17,262 nt of DNA from an uncultured bacterium (GCA_900551675.1 URXH01000034.1:1-17262), one strand, 5' to 3'. Numbered from the stretch's first letter, positions 1 through 6,806 are shown. Notes: generated by a model from the letters alone, not told the origin. Translations and numbers: made by a program.

Positions 1-708
1 ATGAAAACAATATTTTCTGATTTTGACGGGGTTTTGTTTGATAGTGTAAAAGAAGCATATCTTCTTGCTAGATTTGCTTACTACGGAATTTCCCCTGATA
101 AACCTGTAGTACAAGATGAATATTATATTTTTAGAAAGTATAGATATCTTAACACTCATAGCTGGCAGTTTTATTATTTCTTTTTACTGCTTGAAAATAA
201 AACTACGGATAATTTGTTTGAGACAAATTATTATGAATTGACCGCTACCCCTGATTTACAGAGAATTAAAGATTTTGATGAAAAATATGTATCAGCACGT
301 GAAAATTTAATCAAATATAATTATGATTTTTGGAATAGCTTAGATGAACCTTATGATTTCTTTTTTGAGGTCAAAGAATTATCTAAGAATCCGGATTATG
401 AATTTATAATATTAACTAATAAGAAAAGGCTGCCTGTTCAAAATAAAATTAGCCAGTATGGTATAAATAAGATAAAACTGTTTGCAAACGAAGACCTTGT
501 GTCATATAATAATAAGGCGGAATTTATTGCAGATTATTTGAATAGTCATTCTGTTGATAGTTGTTACTTAATAGAAGACAGTATTGACAATATTAATTCT
601 TGCAAAATGTATCCGCAGATAAAGCCTTTGCTTGTAAACTGGGGTTATGTCAATCCAAAAGAAAAAGGGTTATCTGAAAAAGAAATTTTAGAAATAATAA
701 AGAGGTGA
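1..708 (+). CDS. HAD-superfamily phosphatase in a polysaccharide locus
   Basis: Probable phosphatase of the haloacid dehalogenase superfamily (235 aa, soluble). Seen: motif I DFDGVLFDS near the N-terminus, with D7 as the expected nucleophile and D9 as the acid/base; motif II hydrophobic strand ending in T139-N140; motif IV EDS at 192-194 followed by D196 and N197. An insert between motifs I and II is large enough for a helical cap. The next gene, a CMP-sugar cytidylyltransferase, starts 10 bases downstream, so I infer that it removes the phosphate from a sugar-acid phosphate before activation, as in the sialic-acid and Kdo pathways. The ATG is the first base of the window, so an upstream start cannot be excluded, but motif I at residue 7 is the normal position for a complete HAD protein. 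The substrate is unknown. Confidence 0.85.
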   Translation: MKTIFSDFDGVLFDSVKEAYLLARFAYYGISPDKPVVQDEYYIFRKYRYLNTHSWQFYYFFLLLENKTTDNLFETNYYELTATPDLQRIKDFDEKYVSARENLIKYNYDFWNSLDEPYDFFFEVKELSKNPDYEFIILTNKKRLPVQNKISQYGINKIKLFANEDLVSYNNKAEFIADYLNSHSVDSCYLIEDSIDNINSCKMYPQIKPLLVNWGYVNPKEKGLSEKEILEIIKR

Positions 709-718
709 TGGAGGTAAT

Positions 719-1393
719 ATGACAATAAAAGCCCTCATACCGGTTCGCGCCGGATCACAAAGAGTAAAAAATAAGAATATAAGACCATTTGCTGGCAGCA
801 GCTTGTTGGAGATAAAAATAAAACAAATGCAAACAATAAAAGAATTAGACGGAGTAATAGTAAATTCAGACAGCGATGAGATGTTGGATATCGCAAAATC
901 TCTTGGTGCGGAAACGTTTAAACGAGCTCCTTATTATGCTTCAAGTGAAATTAGTGCTAATGATTTATATAGAAATATTGCAGAAACTACGGATGCTGAT
1001 TTGATATTATATACACATGTTACTAATCCATTATTAAAATCAGAAACAATTATTTCGATTATAAATAAATATAATGATTTAACAGATAAATTTGATTCTG
1101 TTACTACAGTGTCTCCAGTAAAAGAATTTTTATGGAAAGATGGTAAACCAATAAACTACGATGTGAATAATAAACCTCGCAGTCAAGATTTGCCTGATAT
1201 TTATGCCTTAAACCATGCAATAAATTTGGTTCCGCGAAAATTGATGTATGAGAGAAAGGATTTAATGGGTTATAAACCTTATTTTTATGTATTGGATGAT
1301 ATTGAGGCTATAGATATTGATAATGAAATAGATTTTGAATTTGCAGAGTTTATGTATAAAAAATATAGGATGGATAAATTATGTCAAATATAA
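719..1393 (+). CDS. NeuA-like acylneuraminate / sugar-acid cytidylyltransferase
   Basis: Predicted to transfer CMP from CTP to a 2-keto sugar acid (sialic, legionaminic, Kdo-like or another nonulosonate) in the cytoplasm. Seen: N-terminal nucleotide-binding loop at 7-21 (IPVRAGSQRVKNKNI; the family form is IPARGGSKRIPRKNI), then NSDSDEMLDIAKSLGA, a THVTNPL segment equivalent to the family QPTSPL, and a C-terminal AIDIDNEIDFEFAE matching the usual 'IDI-D-DF-AE' metal/substrate region. At 224 aa it is the normal length for the catalytic domain alone. A strong ribosome site (GGAGG at 710-714) precedes the ATG. It overlaps the next gene by 13 bases, so the two are probably translationally coupled. 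The family is clear; the sugar is not. No sialic-acid synthase (NeuB) or epimerase is visible in the window. Confidence 0.88.
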   Translation: MTIKALIPVRAGSQRVKNKNIRPFAGSSLLEIKIKQMQTIKELDGVIVNSDSDEMLDIAKSLGAETFKRAPYYASSEISANDLYRNIAETTDADLILYTHVTNPLLKSETIISIINKYNDLTDKFDSVTTVSPVKEFLWKDGKPINYDVNNKPRSQDLPDIYALNHAINLVPRKLMYERKDLMGYKPYFYVLDDIEAIDIDNEIDFEFAEFMYKKYRMDKLCQI

Positions 1394-2961
1394 AAATTTT
1401 GGATTGCACGTTGAGAGACGGCGGCTATGTTAATAACTGGGATTTCGGGCATAAAAATATTTGTAAAATACTTACAAATTTAATAAATGCTAAATTAGAT
1501 TATATTGAATGCGGTTTTTTAAAACCTATTGAATACAATAATAACAAGAGTCTTTTTAGCAATATTGATTTATTAAGTAAAGTAATTCCGCTTGAAAGTA
1601 AGCATACGCAATATACTTTAATGATAAATTTTGGTGAATACGATTCAGATAATATACCTTTGTGTGCAAACAAAAATATTGCCTTAAGAATTGTTTTTAA
1701 AAAGGAGCAGCGTCTGCAGGCTTTGAAGTATTGTAAATCTCTTAAGGATAAAGGCTACGATGTATTTGTAAATCCTATGCATACTAATACTTACACATCT
1801 TATGAGCTATTAGAACTTGTGAAAATGGTTGATGAATTACATCCTAAGGGCTTTACAATAGTTGATACTACCGGAGCAATGAGGGAAAAAGATATATTAA
1901 CGGCATTTTATATTGTAGATAGTGCTCTTAATAAAGATATTGCCTTGTGTTTCCACTCTCACAATAATTTACAGTTATCTTTTTCAAATGCGCAGTGTTT
2001 GATGAAAGTTTGCAAAGACAGAGAATTAATTATAGATTCAACGGTTTTCGGTATGGGCAGAGGCGCAGGAAATCTTTGTACGGAACTGATTACACAGTAT
2101 ATTAACGATAATTATAACGGTCATTACGATATAATCCCGATTTTGAAAATTGTAGATGAGCAGATAAATCCGATATTCGCTAAAACTCCCTGGGGATATT
2201 CTGTGCCGTATTATTTGGCCGCAACTAATCACTGCCACCCGAATTATGCAAAATATCTTGTGGACAAGCAGACAGTACCTGTTGAATTTATTAATAATCT
2301 TTTAAAATCAATTCCCGATAACAAAAAATCAATATACGATGTCAATTTGATTAAGCAGTTGTATTTAGATAAATTTTCAAATGTCATTGATGACTGCAAA
2401 ACTGTTGAATATCTTAAAAACTTGTTAGCAGATAAGAAGATTCTTTTAATGGCTCCCGGTAAATCTTTGAAGGAAGAAAAATCTAAAGTTGACAGTTTTA
2501 TTGAACGCGAAAATCCGTTTGTAATTTCTTTGAACTTTATTCCTGAACAATACAGGGAAGATCTTGTATTTGTTACTAATATGAAACGTTTTACATCATT
2601 AAATAATTATAATATGCCTCTTGTTGTTTCCTCAAATATTGAAGATATTCCGCCTCAGGCTCTAGTGCTTAATTACTCATCATATTTGAATGATTCCAAG
2701 ATGTTTGATAATGTTGCATTGATGTTGTTAAATCTGCTCGTAAAAATCGATATAAAGTCTGTATCAATCGCAGGACTTGACGGTTTTAGCCCGATTGCGG
2801 CTGATAATTATGTGTCTGATGCAATGATAAACAATTCTAAAGTAAGTGAGTTTGATGAAAGAAATGATATTATGTCAGAAGAAATTTCTAAATTGTCAGA
2901 AAAAATTAATATTAATTTTATAACATCAACTTTATACAAAATAAAACAGCTAATTGTCTAA
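1381..2961 (+). CDS. HMGL-like (DRE-TIM) aldolase fused to a C-terminal domain of uncertain type
   Basis: Two-part protein of 526 aa. Residues about 4-270 form an HMGL-like DRE-TIM metallolyase: LDCTLRDGGYVNNWDF at 7-22 carries the catalytic R-D, the metal-binding HSHNN is at 192-196, and GMGRGAGNL-TE is at 224-235. This family includes 4-hydroxy-2-oxovalerate aldolases and citramalate-type synthases, which make or break C-C bonds beside a keto acid. Residues about 350-520 form a second domain beginning ILLMAPGKSL at 354-363, a pattern resembling the GxGPSL start of the DUF115 / MptE-like / Maf-type Rossmann fold; that assignment is tentative. The gene lies between a CMP-sugar-acid synthase and Wzz, so I infer a role in making an unusual keto-sugar acid for surface glycans. 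AGGA at 1367-1370 is the likely ribosome site. No signal peptide or membrane segment is seen. Confidence 0.8.
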   Translation: MSNIKILDCTLRDGGYVNNWDFGHKNICKILTNLINAKLDYIECGFLKPIEYNNNKSLFSNIDLLSKVIPLESKHTQYTLMINFGEYDSDNIPLCANKNIALRIVFKKEQRLQALKYCKSLKDKGYDVFVNPMHTNTYTSYELLELVKMVDELHPKGFTIVDTTGAMREKDILTAFYIVDSALNKDIALCFHSHNNLQLSFSNAQCLMKVCKDRELIIDSTVFGMGRGAGNLCTELITQYINDNYNGHYDIIPILKIVDEQINPIFAKTPWGYSVPYYLAATNHCHPNYAKYLVDKQTVPVEFINNLLKSIPDNKKSIYDVNLIKQLYLDKFSNVIDDCKTVEYLKNLLADKKILLMAPGKSLKEEKSKVDSFIERENPFVISLNFIPEQYREDLVFVTNMKRFTSLNNYNMPLVVSSNIEDIPPQALVLNYSSYLNDSKMFDNVALMLLNLLVKIDIKSVSIAGLDGFSPIAADNYVSDAMINNSKVSEFDERNDIMSEEISKLSEKININFITSTLYKIKQLIV

Positions 2962-2967
2962 ACTTTC

Positions 2968-2996
2968 TTGCGGACTCAGGCTGTTTATTATATAAT
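2968..2996 (+). promoter_or_regulatory. Sigma-70-type promoter of the wzz-like gene
   Basis: A TTGCGG -35 at 2968-2973, a 17-base spacer and a perfect TATAAT -10 at 2991-2996 lie in the 61-base gap between the aldolase and the Wzz-like gene. The expected start is near 3003, giving a leader of about 20 bases that contains the AAGGAG ribosome site. The chain-length gene can therefore be expressed separately from the sugar genes. Confidence 0.6.
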
Positions 2997-3022
2997 TGTT
3001 TTAAAAATTTTAAGGAGATTTC

Positions 3023-4381
3023 ATGCAAAATACTGTTTATATCCCTCAGGAAGAATTAGACGAAGAGCTTACAATTGATTTGAAAAAAATCTTTTTTGCA
3101 CTGTGGAGCAGAAAATTTTTGATTGCAAAAACATTTTTATTAGTTTTGTTATGTTTTATTGCATTGACCTTTATAACTCCTAAAAAATATACTGTAGAGA
3201 GTGATTTGTATGTAAATAAAGCAAACAATTCTAATATGATGGAAATTAATCCTTATGCAATAGAAGAACTTGGCGCAGGAGGCGGTATGGCAGCTCTTAT
3301 GGCCGGTGGCGGCGGAGCTTTAACAAACGAGCTTGAATTAATACAATCACCACTTGTGATTGATAAAGTTATCAGGGAAAACAATTTGGTATATAAGAAA
3401 AAATGGGGTATTCTGCCAAATAAAAAAGAAGGGGAATATATTTCTACAAAGGCGTTTTTGAAGAAAAATGTTTCTTTTGAAAACAAAAAAGGCACTAATG
3501 TTATTACAATTGAATATAAAAACAAAGATCCGGAACTGGCTTATAATGTTGTAAATTCTATTATTAATAATTACGTCGAGCTTCACAAACAGTTAAACAG
3601 CGAAAAAGCACAATCTGATAAAAAAGTAATAGAAAGAGAATACAATAAAGCAAAGCAGGCTTTAAACAAGAAAGTTAATACAGTAAGCGGGCTTCCTGAG
3701 CAAGCAGCCGCTTCTACCGGCAGTTTGTCTGCAATGAGTGCTTTTTCAAAATCTGCCCAGCAGGCTATGGCAAACATAAAAGGACAAATTGTCGCAGGTG
3801 AAAAGTCAAGGATTGCAGTTACTGAAGAAGCACAAAAAGTAGCGGCTTTATCTTCAAAACTTGAATGGGCAAAAATGGTTGATGAAATGTCAGATTCTTC
3901 AAAGGTTCTTGTATTAAAAGAACCGCAGAAACTCAGAGATTTTGAATATTCATCTCCAAAACTTTTAATAAATATTTTATTAGGTATAGTATTTGGATTT
4001 TTGGCTTCTTTGTTTGTCGTAATTTTTGCGGAAAATACAGACAAGAAACTTTCATATTCAATGCTTGGCGATAATATTATTTATAATTTAGAAAATGATT
4101 TTTCAGATCTTAAACTGTTTCTGTTAGCCAATGAAGATAAAAAAGTATCAATTGCTGTATTTGAAAATATACCGCAAAATATTGTATCTGATCTGCAGGC
4201 ATTTAAGAATGTAAATCTTATAAGGGCTGATATTTCCAATGAATTCGTGAAAGATATCAAATCTTCACAGGAAATTGTTCTTTTTGCATCTGTAGGAAAG
4301 ACAAATTCCAAGCTGTATAAGCAGATTAAAATGATGCTTTCTGAGATGAATAAACAGATTGCACAGGAAGTTCTAATTTAA
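3023..4381 (+). CDS. Wzz-type polysaccharide chain-length determinant with extra C-terminal cytosolic domain
   Basis: Inner-membrane co-polymerase (452 aa) predicted to set the chain length of a Wzx/Wzy-made polysaccharide. Seen: a cytosolic N-terminus with the usual acidic stretch before LKKIFFALW, membrane helix 1 at about 32-52, and the periplasmic Wzz core including the family-typical ELELIQSPLVIDKVI at about 104-118. A Gly/Ala-rich insert lies at about 84-101. A Lys/Gln/Ala-rich, probably coiled region follows, then helix 2 at about 314-337 just after a short Pro motif (SSPK). Unlike simple Wzz proteins it continues for another 115 residues in the cytosol. That tail ends in a strand-helix (IVLFASVGKTNSKLYKQIKMM cut short here) that recalls the last part of a BY-kinase Rossmann domain, but I see no Walker A motif. 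A strong AAGGAG site precedes the ATG. Confidence 0.85.
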   Translation: MQNTVYIPQEELDEELTIDLKKIFFALWSRKFLIAKTFLLVLLCFIALTFITPKKYTVESDLYVNKANNSNMMEINPYAIEELGAGGGMAALMAGGGGALTNELELIQSPLVIDKVIRENNLVYKKKWGILPNKKEGEYISTKAFLKKNVSFENKKGTNVITIEYKNKDPELAYNVVNSIINNYVELHKQLNSEKAQSDKKVIEREYNKAKQALNKKVNTVSGLPEQAAASTGSLSAMSAFSKSAQQAMANIKGQIVAGEKSRIAVTEEAQKVAALSSKLEWAKMVDEMSDSSKVLVLKEPQKLRDFEYSSPKLLINILLGIVFGFLASLFVVIFAENTDKKLSYSMLGDNIIYNLENDFSDLKLFLLANEDKKVSIAVFENIPQNIVSDLQAFKNVNLIRADISNEFVKDIKSSQEIVLFASVGKTNSKLYKQIKMMLSEMNKQIAQEVLI

Positions 4382-4452
4382 TAATTTTATTTAACCTTAA
4401 AAACCGGTTAAAGTACTTAATAGACTTTAGCTGATTTTTTATATGCATTGTT

Positions 4453-4917
4453 TTAAGCTTTTTTTACAGCAATTTTTTTAGCGGAGGTATATAATTTGTA
4501 AATAGGTTTGCGGAATTTTTCAAGAGAATCCCATATATGTCTGTTGTCATCAACTGATATTTCTCCGCAGTCAATTACATCCATGTGTCGTTTAATTTCT
4601 TTGAATATTTGTTCAAGCTTTTTGTATAAATCTTTTGGCAGGGCATGTTTAGACACTAAAAACATGCTTGAAAACAAATCCATATACACATGGAATAATA
4701 TTTCAATTGTCAGTGAATCTTTAGTAATATTCAGAGGGCATTGCGCCAGCGCTTCATATTTTTGAAGAATATATTCTGCAAGTTTTAGCGCAGTATTTCC
4801 TTTTTCTTTGTTAAGAAAATCGAATAAATAGTTATCACAAACAATTCTGGCCCATTTATCGCTGAATCTTATTGAAATATTGTGAAAATCTTTGTCAAGA
4901 ATTTCTGTATTAAGCAT
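4453..4917 (-). CDS. Unrecognised soluble helical protein, 154 aa
   Basis: I do not recognise this protein. It is 154 aa, rich in Lys, Leu, Ile and aromatic residues, with no signal peptide or clear membrane helix; predicted mostly alpha-helical. The centre (about 68-90, ITKDSLTIEILFHVYMDLF) is hydrophobic and could be a packing helix, followed by charged amphipathic helices and a basic tail ending AVKKA. It reads away from tRNA-Ser, just downstream of the tRNA terminator, so it needs its own promoter; I cannot point to a good one. A clean AGGAG ribosome site lies 5' of the ATG (the CTCCT at 4923-4927 on the + strand). It converges on the Wzz-like gene with 71 bases between. Start, ribosome site and codon use support a real gene; the function is unknown. 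Confidence 0.7.
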   Translation of the reverse strand: MLNTEILDKDFHNISIRFSDKWARIVCDNYLFDFLNKEKGNTALKLAEYILQKYEALAQCPLNITKDSLTIEILFHVYMDLFSSMFLVSKHALPKDLYKKLEQIFKEIKRHMDVIDCGEISVDDNRHIWDSLEKFRKPIYKLYTSAKKIAVKKA

Positions 4918-4960
4918 GTTTCTCTCCTTTGAATTTTTAAGTACAAAAGATGCGGTATCT

Positions 4961-4988
4961 AAAAAAATAAAAGGCTCGAAAGCCTTTT
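4961..4988 (-). terminator. Intrinsic terminator of tRNA-Ser
   Basis: On the minus strand an 8-base-pair stem (AAAAGGCT / AGCCTTTT, 4969-4988) closes a UUCG tetraloop and is followed, after one A, by seven U residues (4961-4967). It begins only five bases after the tRNA 3' end, so it terminates the tRNA transcript and insulates the 154-aa gene beyond it. Confidence 0.88.
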
Positions 4989-4993
4989 AAAAA

Positions 4994-5083
4994 CGGAGCA
5001 GCAGGGATTTGAACCCTGGATGCAGGTTATACCCACATAACACCTTAGCAGGGTGCCGCCTTCAGCCACTCGGCCACTACTCC
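4994..5083 (-). tRNA. tRNA-Ser(GCU)
   Basis: A 90-base class II tRNA. The acceptor stem GGAGTAG pairs with CTGCTCC (one G-U), with discriminator G, as expected for serine. The D-arm is GGCCGAGTGGCTGAAGGC. The anticodon stem GCACC/GGTGT closes the loop CTGCTAA, giving anticodon GCU (5047-5049), which reads AGC/AGU. The long variable arm folds on itself and the T-arm is CAGGG-TTCAAAT-CCCTG. CCA is not encoded: the sequence after the discriminator is TTTT, so a CCA-adding enzyme is required. Confidence 0.96.
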
Positions 5084-5100
5084 AATTCTATTTAATTTTT

Positions 5101-5117
5101 CGTGAAATATTTTCACG
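5101..5117. repeat. Inverted repeat CGTGAAA-TAT-TTTCACG
   Basis: A perfect 7-base inverted repeat with a 3-base centre, lying in the tRNA-Ser leader (minus) and upstream of the DUF151 promoter (plus). It is not followed by a U-run on either strand, so it is not a terminator. It could be a leader hairpin or an operator. Confidence 0.6.
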
Positions 5118-5133
5118 ACATGTGCATATACTT

Positions 5134-5162
5134 ATAATATCATAAATATTTTTTTTCGTAAA
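5134..5162 (-). promoter_or_regulatory. Candidate promoter of tRNA-Ser
   Basis: On the minus strand TTTACG (5157-5162) and TATTAT (5134-5139) are separated by 17 bases. The start would fall near 5127, leaving a leader of about 44 bases that contains the hairpin at 5101-5117. Confidence 0.45.
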
Positions 5163-5170
5163 TATTTTTC

Positions 5171-5199
5171 TTGACCGTATTCATTAATTAAGCTAAAAT
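5171..5199 (+). promoter_or_regulatory. Promoter of the DUF151 gene
   Basis: TTGACC at 5171-5176, 17-base spacer, TAAAAT at 5194-5199. Expected start near 5206, with a leader of about 25 bases containing GAAAGG before the ATG. Confidence 0.65.
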
Positions 5200-5230
5200 A
5201 TTGATAAAGTTATACAGAAAGGCATTTTAA

Positions 5231-5746
5231 ATGATTGAAATGAAAGTTATGGGTATTGCCCTTGATACAAGAACAGGTTCCCCTATTGTTGTTTTGCATG
5301 ATAAAGAAAATAGAAAGGCTCTGCCTATATGGATAGGCTCTGCAGAAGCAAGTGCAATTATCAGAAAGATTGAAAATCTTAATGTTGCACGTCCGATGAC
5401 GCATGATTTGATAATTAATATTATTGAAAAAACAGGCTATCATCTTGATAAAATAGAAATTAATGATGTTGAAAAAGATACTTATTATGCTACTTTGTAC
5501 CTGTCGAATAATGAAGGCAGTGTGCTTGAGATTGATTCAAGGCCCTCTGATGCCATAGCTGCTGCAATAAGAGTTGATGCCCCTATTTTTGTAACTGCTA
5601 ATGTAATTTCAAACGGCTCTGTATCAACAGATTCTGCAAAAGATGAGGAAGAAGCTCAGGAATTTAAAAAGTTTGTTCAGAGCATTAAACCTTCTGATTT
5701 CGCAAAATTAATGAAAGACAATGAGCACCACGAAAGTGATCAATAA
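5231..5746 (+). CDS. DUF151 / bifunctional nuclease (BFN) family protein
   Basis: A 171-aa member of the DUF151 (BFN) family, widespread in cyanobacteria, plants, actinobacteria and others; some members have reported DNase/RNase activity. Seen: an N-terminal core starting MIEMKVMGIALD, LPIWIGSAEA at 31-40, RPMTHDLI at 54-61, and the most diagnostic block SRPSDAIAAAIR-DAPIFV at 103-121. The tail, from about 138, is acidic then helical (EEAQEFKKFVQSIKPSDF), as is usual in bacterial members. Soluble; no signal peptide. It has its own promoter and a GAAAGG ribosome site, and no obvious functional partner beside it. The family is firm; the in vivo role in this lineage is not established. Confidence 0.92.
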   Translation: MIEMKVMGIALDTRTGSPIVVLHDKENRKALPIWIGSAEASAIIRKIENLNVARPMTHDLIINIIEKTGYHLDKIEINDVEKDTYYATLYLSNNEGSVLEIDSRPSDAIAAAIRVDAPIFVTANVISNGSVSTDSAKDEEEAQEFKKFVQSIKPSDFAKLMKDNEHHESDQ

Positions 5747-5780
5747 TTAATTGTTAAATTTGTAAAGATTTATCCGAAAA

Positions 5781-5800
5781 GTGAAAAAACTGTTTTTCAC
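5781..5800 (+). terminator. Weak hairpin after the DUF151 gene
   Basis: GTGAAAAA and TTTTTCAC form an 8-base-pair stem around the loop ACTG, followed by CTGTTTTATT. The U-run is imperfect, so termination is uncertain. The GTGAAA...TTTCAC arms resemble those of the repeat at 5101-5117. Confidence 0.4.
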
Positions 5801-5827
5801 CTGTTTTATTATATTTAAGGATTAATT

Positions 5828-6034
5828 ATGAACGGAATTGAAGCTATACAGCCGAATAATATTTTCAGGGTTAACGCTGTTAATCTTTTTGAGAATGGTC
5901 GTCAAAGCAGAGCCTCTTTTAATCGTTTTGACAGCGGACTATTTGCTCAGCAAACCAATGAAAATTACAATCTAAATCATCCAAAAGTCAAAGGCAGTGA
6001 GACTCAAGCAAGGCATTTGGATTTACTGGCTTAA
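5828..6034 (+). CDS. Small hypothetical protein, 68 aa
   Basis: Unrecognised. Polar and Asn-rich, without a signal peptide, membrane helix or Cys, and probably largely disordered; residues about 28-42 (RASFNRFDSGLFAQQ) are the most structured-looking part. AAGGA at 5816-5820 sits at a good distance before the ATG. It lies 81 bases after the DUF151 gene in the same direction and could be co-transcribed if the hairpin at 5781 does not terminate. With the 65-aa and 52-aa genes that follow it forms a cluster of tiny proteins of no known family. The good ribosome site and open frame favour a real gene, but at this length chance cannot be excluded. Confidence 0.55.
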   Translation: MNGIEAIQPNNIFRVNAVNLFENGRQSRASFNRFDSGLFAQQTNENYNLNHPKVKGSETQARHLDLLA

Positions 6035-6068
6035 TATTTCTTAATAAATTATAATTTTCAGGCAATTT

Positions 6069-6096
6069 TTGTTCCGCAATATACTTTATATATATA
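6069..6096 (+). promoter_or_regulatory. Candidate promoter of the 65-aa gene
   Basis: TTGTTC at 6069-6074 and TATATA at 6091-6096, with a 16-base spacer. The region is AT-rich, so chance matches are likely. Confidence 0.3.
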
Positions 6097-6120
6097 AGGG
6101 AAATTATGGAGTAAAAAATT

Positions 6121-6318
6121 ATGTCTATACAAAAACTTTTAGGGATTAATTCATTACAGGGAACAAAAGCTGTCAGCGGTGTTAACCGTAATGTAAATCA
6201 TTTTGTAAAAGACGCCTTTAATTTCGGAACTGCAAATCCGGCAAGACCAAACGGTATTGTTTATGAAAATGCATTAGGGGATCCTACACGGGGCACCAGG
6301 TTATACTGTTTAGGATAA
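6121..6318 (+). CDS. Small hypothetical protein, 65 aa
   Basis: Unrecognised. It begins MSIQKLLGINSLQGTKAVSG and ends RGTRLYCLG, with one Cys three residues from the C-terminus. No signal peptide or membrane helix. GGAG at 6108-6111 lies nine bases before the ATG. Just upstream, AAGGG followed by ATG GAG TAA (6106-6114) forms a two-codon open frame whose stop lies close to the true start. The 3' end overlaps the minus-strand 52-aa gene tail-to-tail by nine bases. Confidence 0.55.
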   Translation: MSIQKLLGINSLQGTKAVSGVNRNVNHFVKDAFNFGTANPARPNGIVYENALGDPTRGTRLYCLG

Positions 6319-6468
6319 GAGAAAATTATTTTTAGTGTTTGTACTGTAAAAAAGTGTTGCATTGCTGAATTGCGGGGTGAACGCGTAATTCTTTTGAGCT
6401 TTTTTTTTGAAGCTGCATAATCCTATAACTTTGTCGTCATCTTTAAATAATTTTTTGATAAATTCCAT
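6310..6468 (-). CDS. Small hypothetical protein, 52 aa
   Basis: A short gene found by reading the minus strand. It begins MEFIKKLFKDDDKVIGLCSF and ends NTKNNFLLS. AAGGATGAG lies immediately upstream of the ATG as a ribosome site. An AT-rich stretch further upstream holds a TTGACT (about 6518-6523) followed by several TATAAT-like hexamers, although the spacing is not ideal. A basic/acidic N-terminus (KKLFKDDDK) is followed by KKKAQK, encoded across a run of nine A. No signal peptide or clear membrane helix. It fills most of an otherwise empty gap between two plus-strand genes. I do not recognise a family; start context and sensible composition are the evidence. Confidence 0.5.
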   Translation of the reverse strand: MEFIKKLFKDDDKVIGLCSFKKKAQKNYAFTPQFSNATLFYSTNTKNNFLLS

Positions 6469-6540
6469 TACTCATCCTTCTTTTTTTATTATATTATATT
6501 TAATGATATTGTATATAAAGTCAAATAAGGAGGATAAATT

Positions 6541-6744
6541 ATGGCAGGTAAAATTACAAAAGATATGAATATTATGGATATTGTACAGCAGTGTCCTGAA
6601 AGTATTGCAGTATTCCAAAAATACGGTTTAGGATGTATCGGATGTGCTGCTGCTCATTTTGAAAATTTGGAAGCAGGTGCTAAAGTCCACGGGTTTGACC
6701 CTGATGCTATGGTTGCTGATATCAATGCTTTAATGGAAGAGTAA
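6541..6744 (+). CDS. DUF1858 CxxC redox-disulfide domain protein
   Basis: A 67-aa stand-alone DUF1858 domain, the type annotated as hybrid-cluster-protein-associated redox disulfide domain. Seen: KITKDMNIMDIVQQCPES at about 4-21, then the diagnostic YGLGCIGCAAA at 28-38 with the C32-x2-C35 pair, followed by E41 and a C-terminal helix ending MVADINALMEE. It is the usual length for a single-domain member. A near-perfect ribosome site (AAGGAGG) precedes the ATG, suggesting high expression. The partner protein is not in this window; the family often sits near anaerobic redox enzymes, which fits an anaerobic host. Its exact role is not known. Confidence 0.92.
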   Translation: MAGKITKDMNIMDIVQQCPESIAVFQKYGLGCIGCAAAHFENLEAGAKVHGFDPDAMVADINALMEE

Positions 6745-6763
6745 TTTTAATAAAAAACAGATT

Positions 6764-6806
6764 AAAAAAATGAGTTTGTAAACTATTTTTACAAACTCAT
6801 TTTTTT
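6764..6806. terminator. Strong bidirectional terminator
   Basis: Perfect 19-base arms (AAAAAAATGAGTTTGTAAA at 6764-6782 and its complement at 6788-6806) around the loop CTATT. Both strands end in seven U, so it can stop both the DUF1858 transcript and the converging 669-aa gene. Confidence 0.93.

Noticed and set aside
3583..4044. 153-codon open frame antisense to the Wzz-like gene
   Set aside because: A mirror of Ala/Lys/Glu-rich coding sequence, with no ribosome site and no recognisable protein pattern.
4391..4446. Terminator between the Wzz-like gene and the converging 154-aa gene
   Set aside because: TTAACC...GGTTAA gives only six pairs and the nearest U-run is over 20 bases away; too weak to call.
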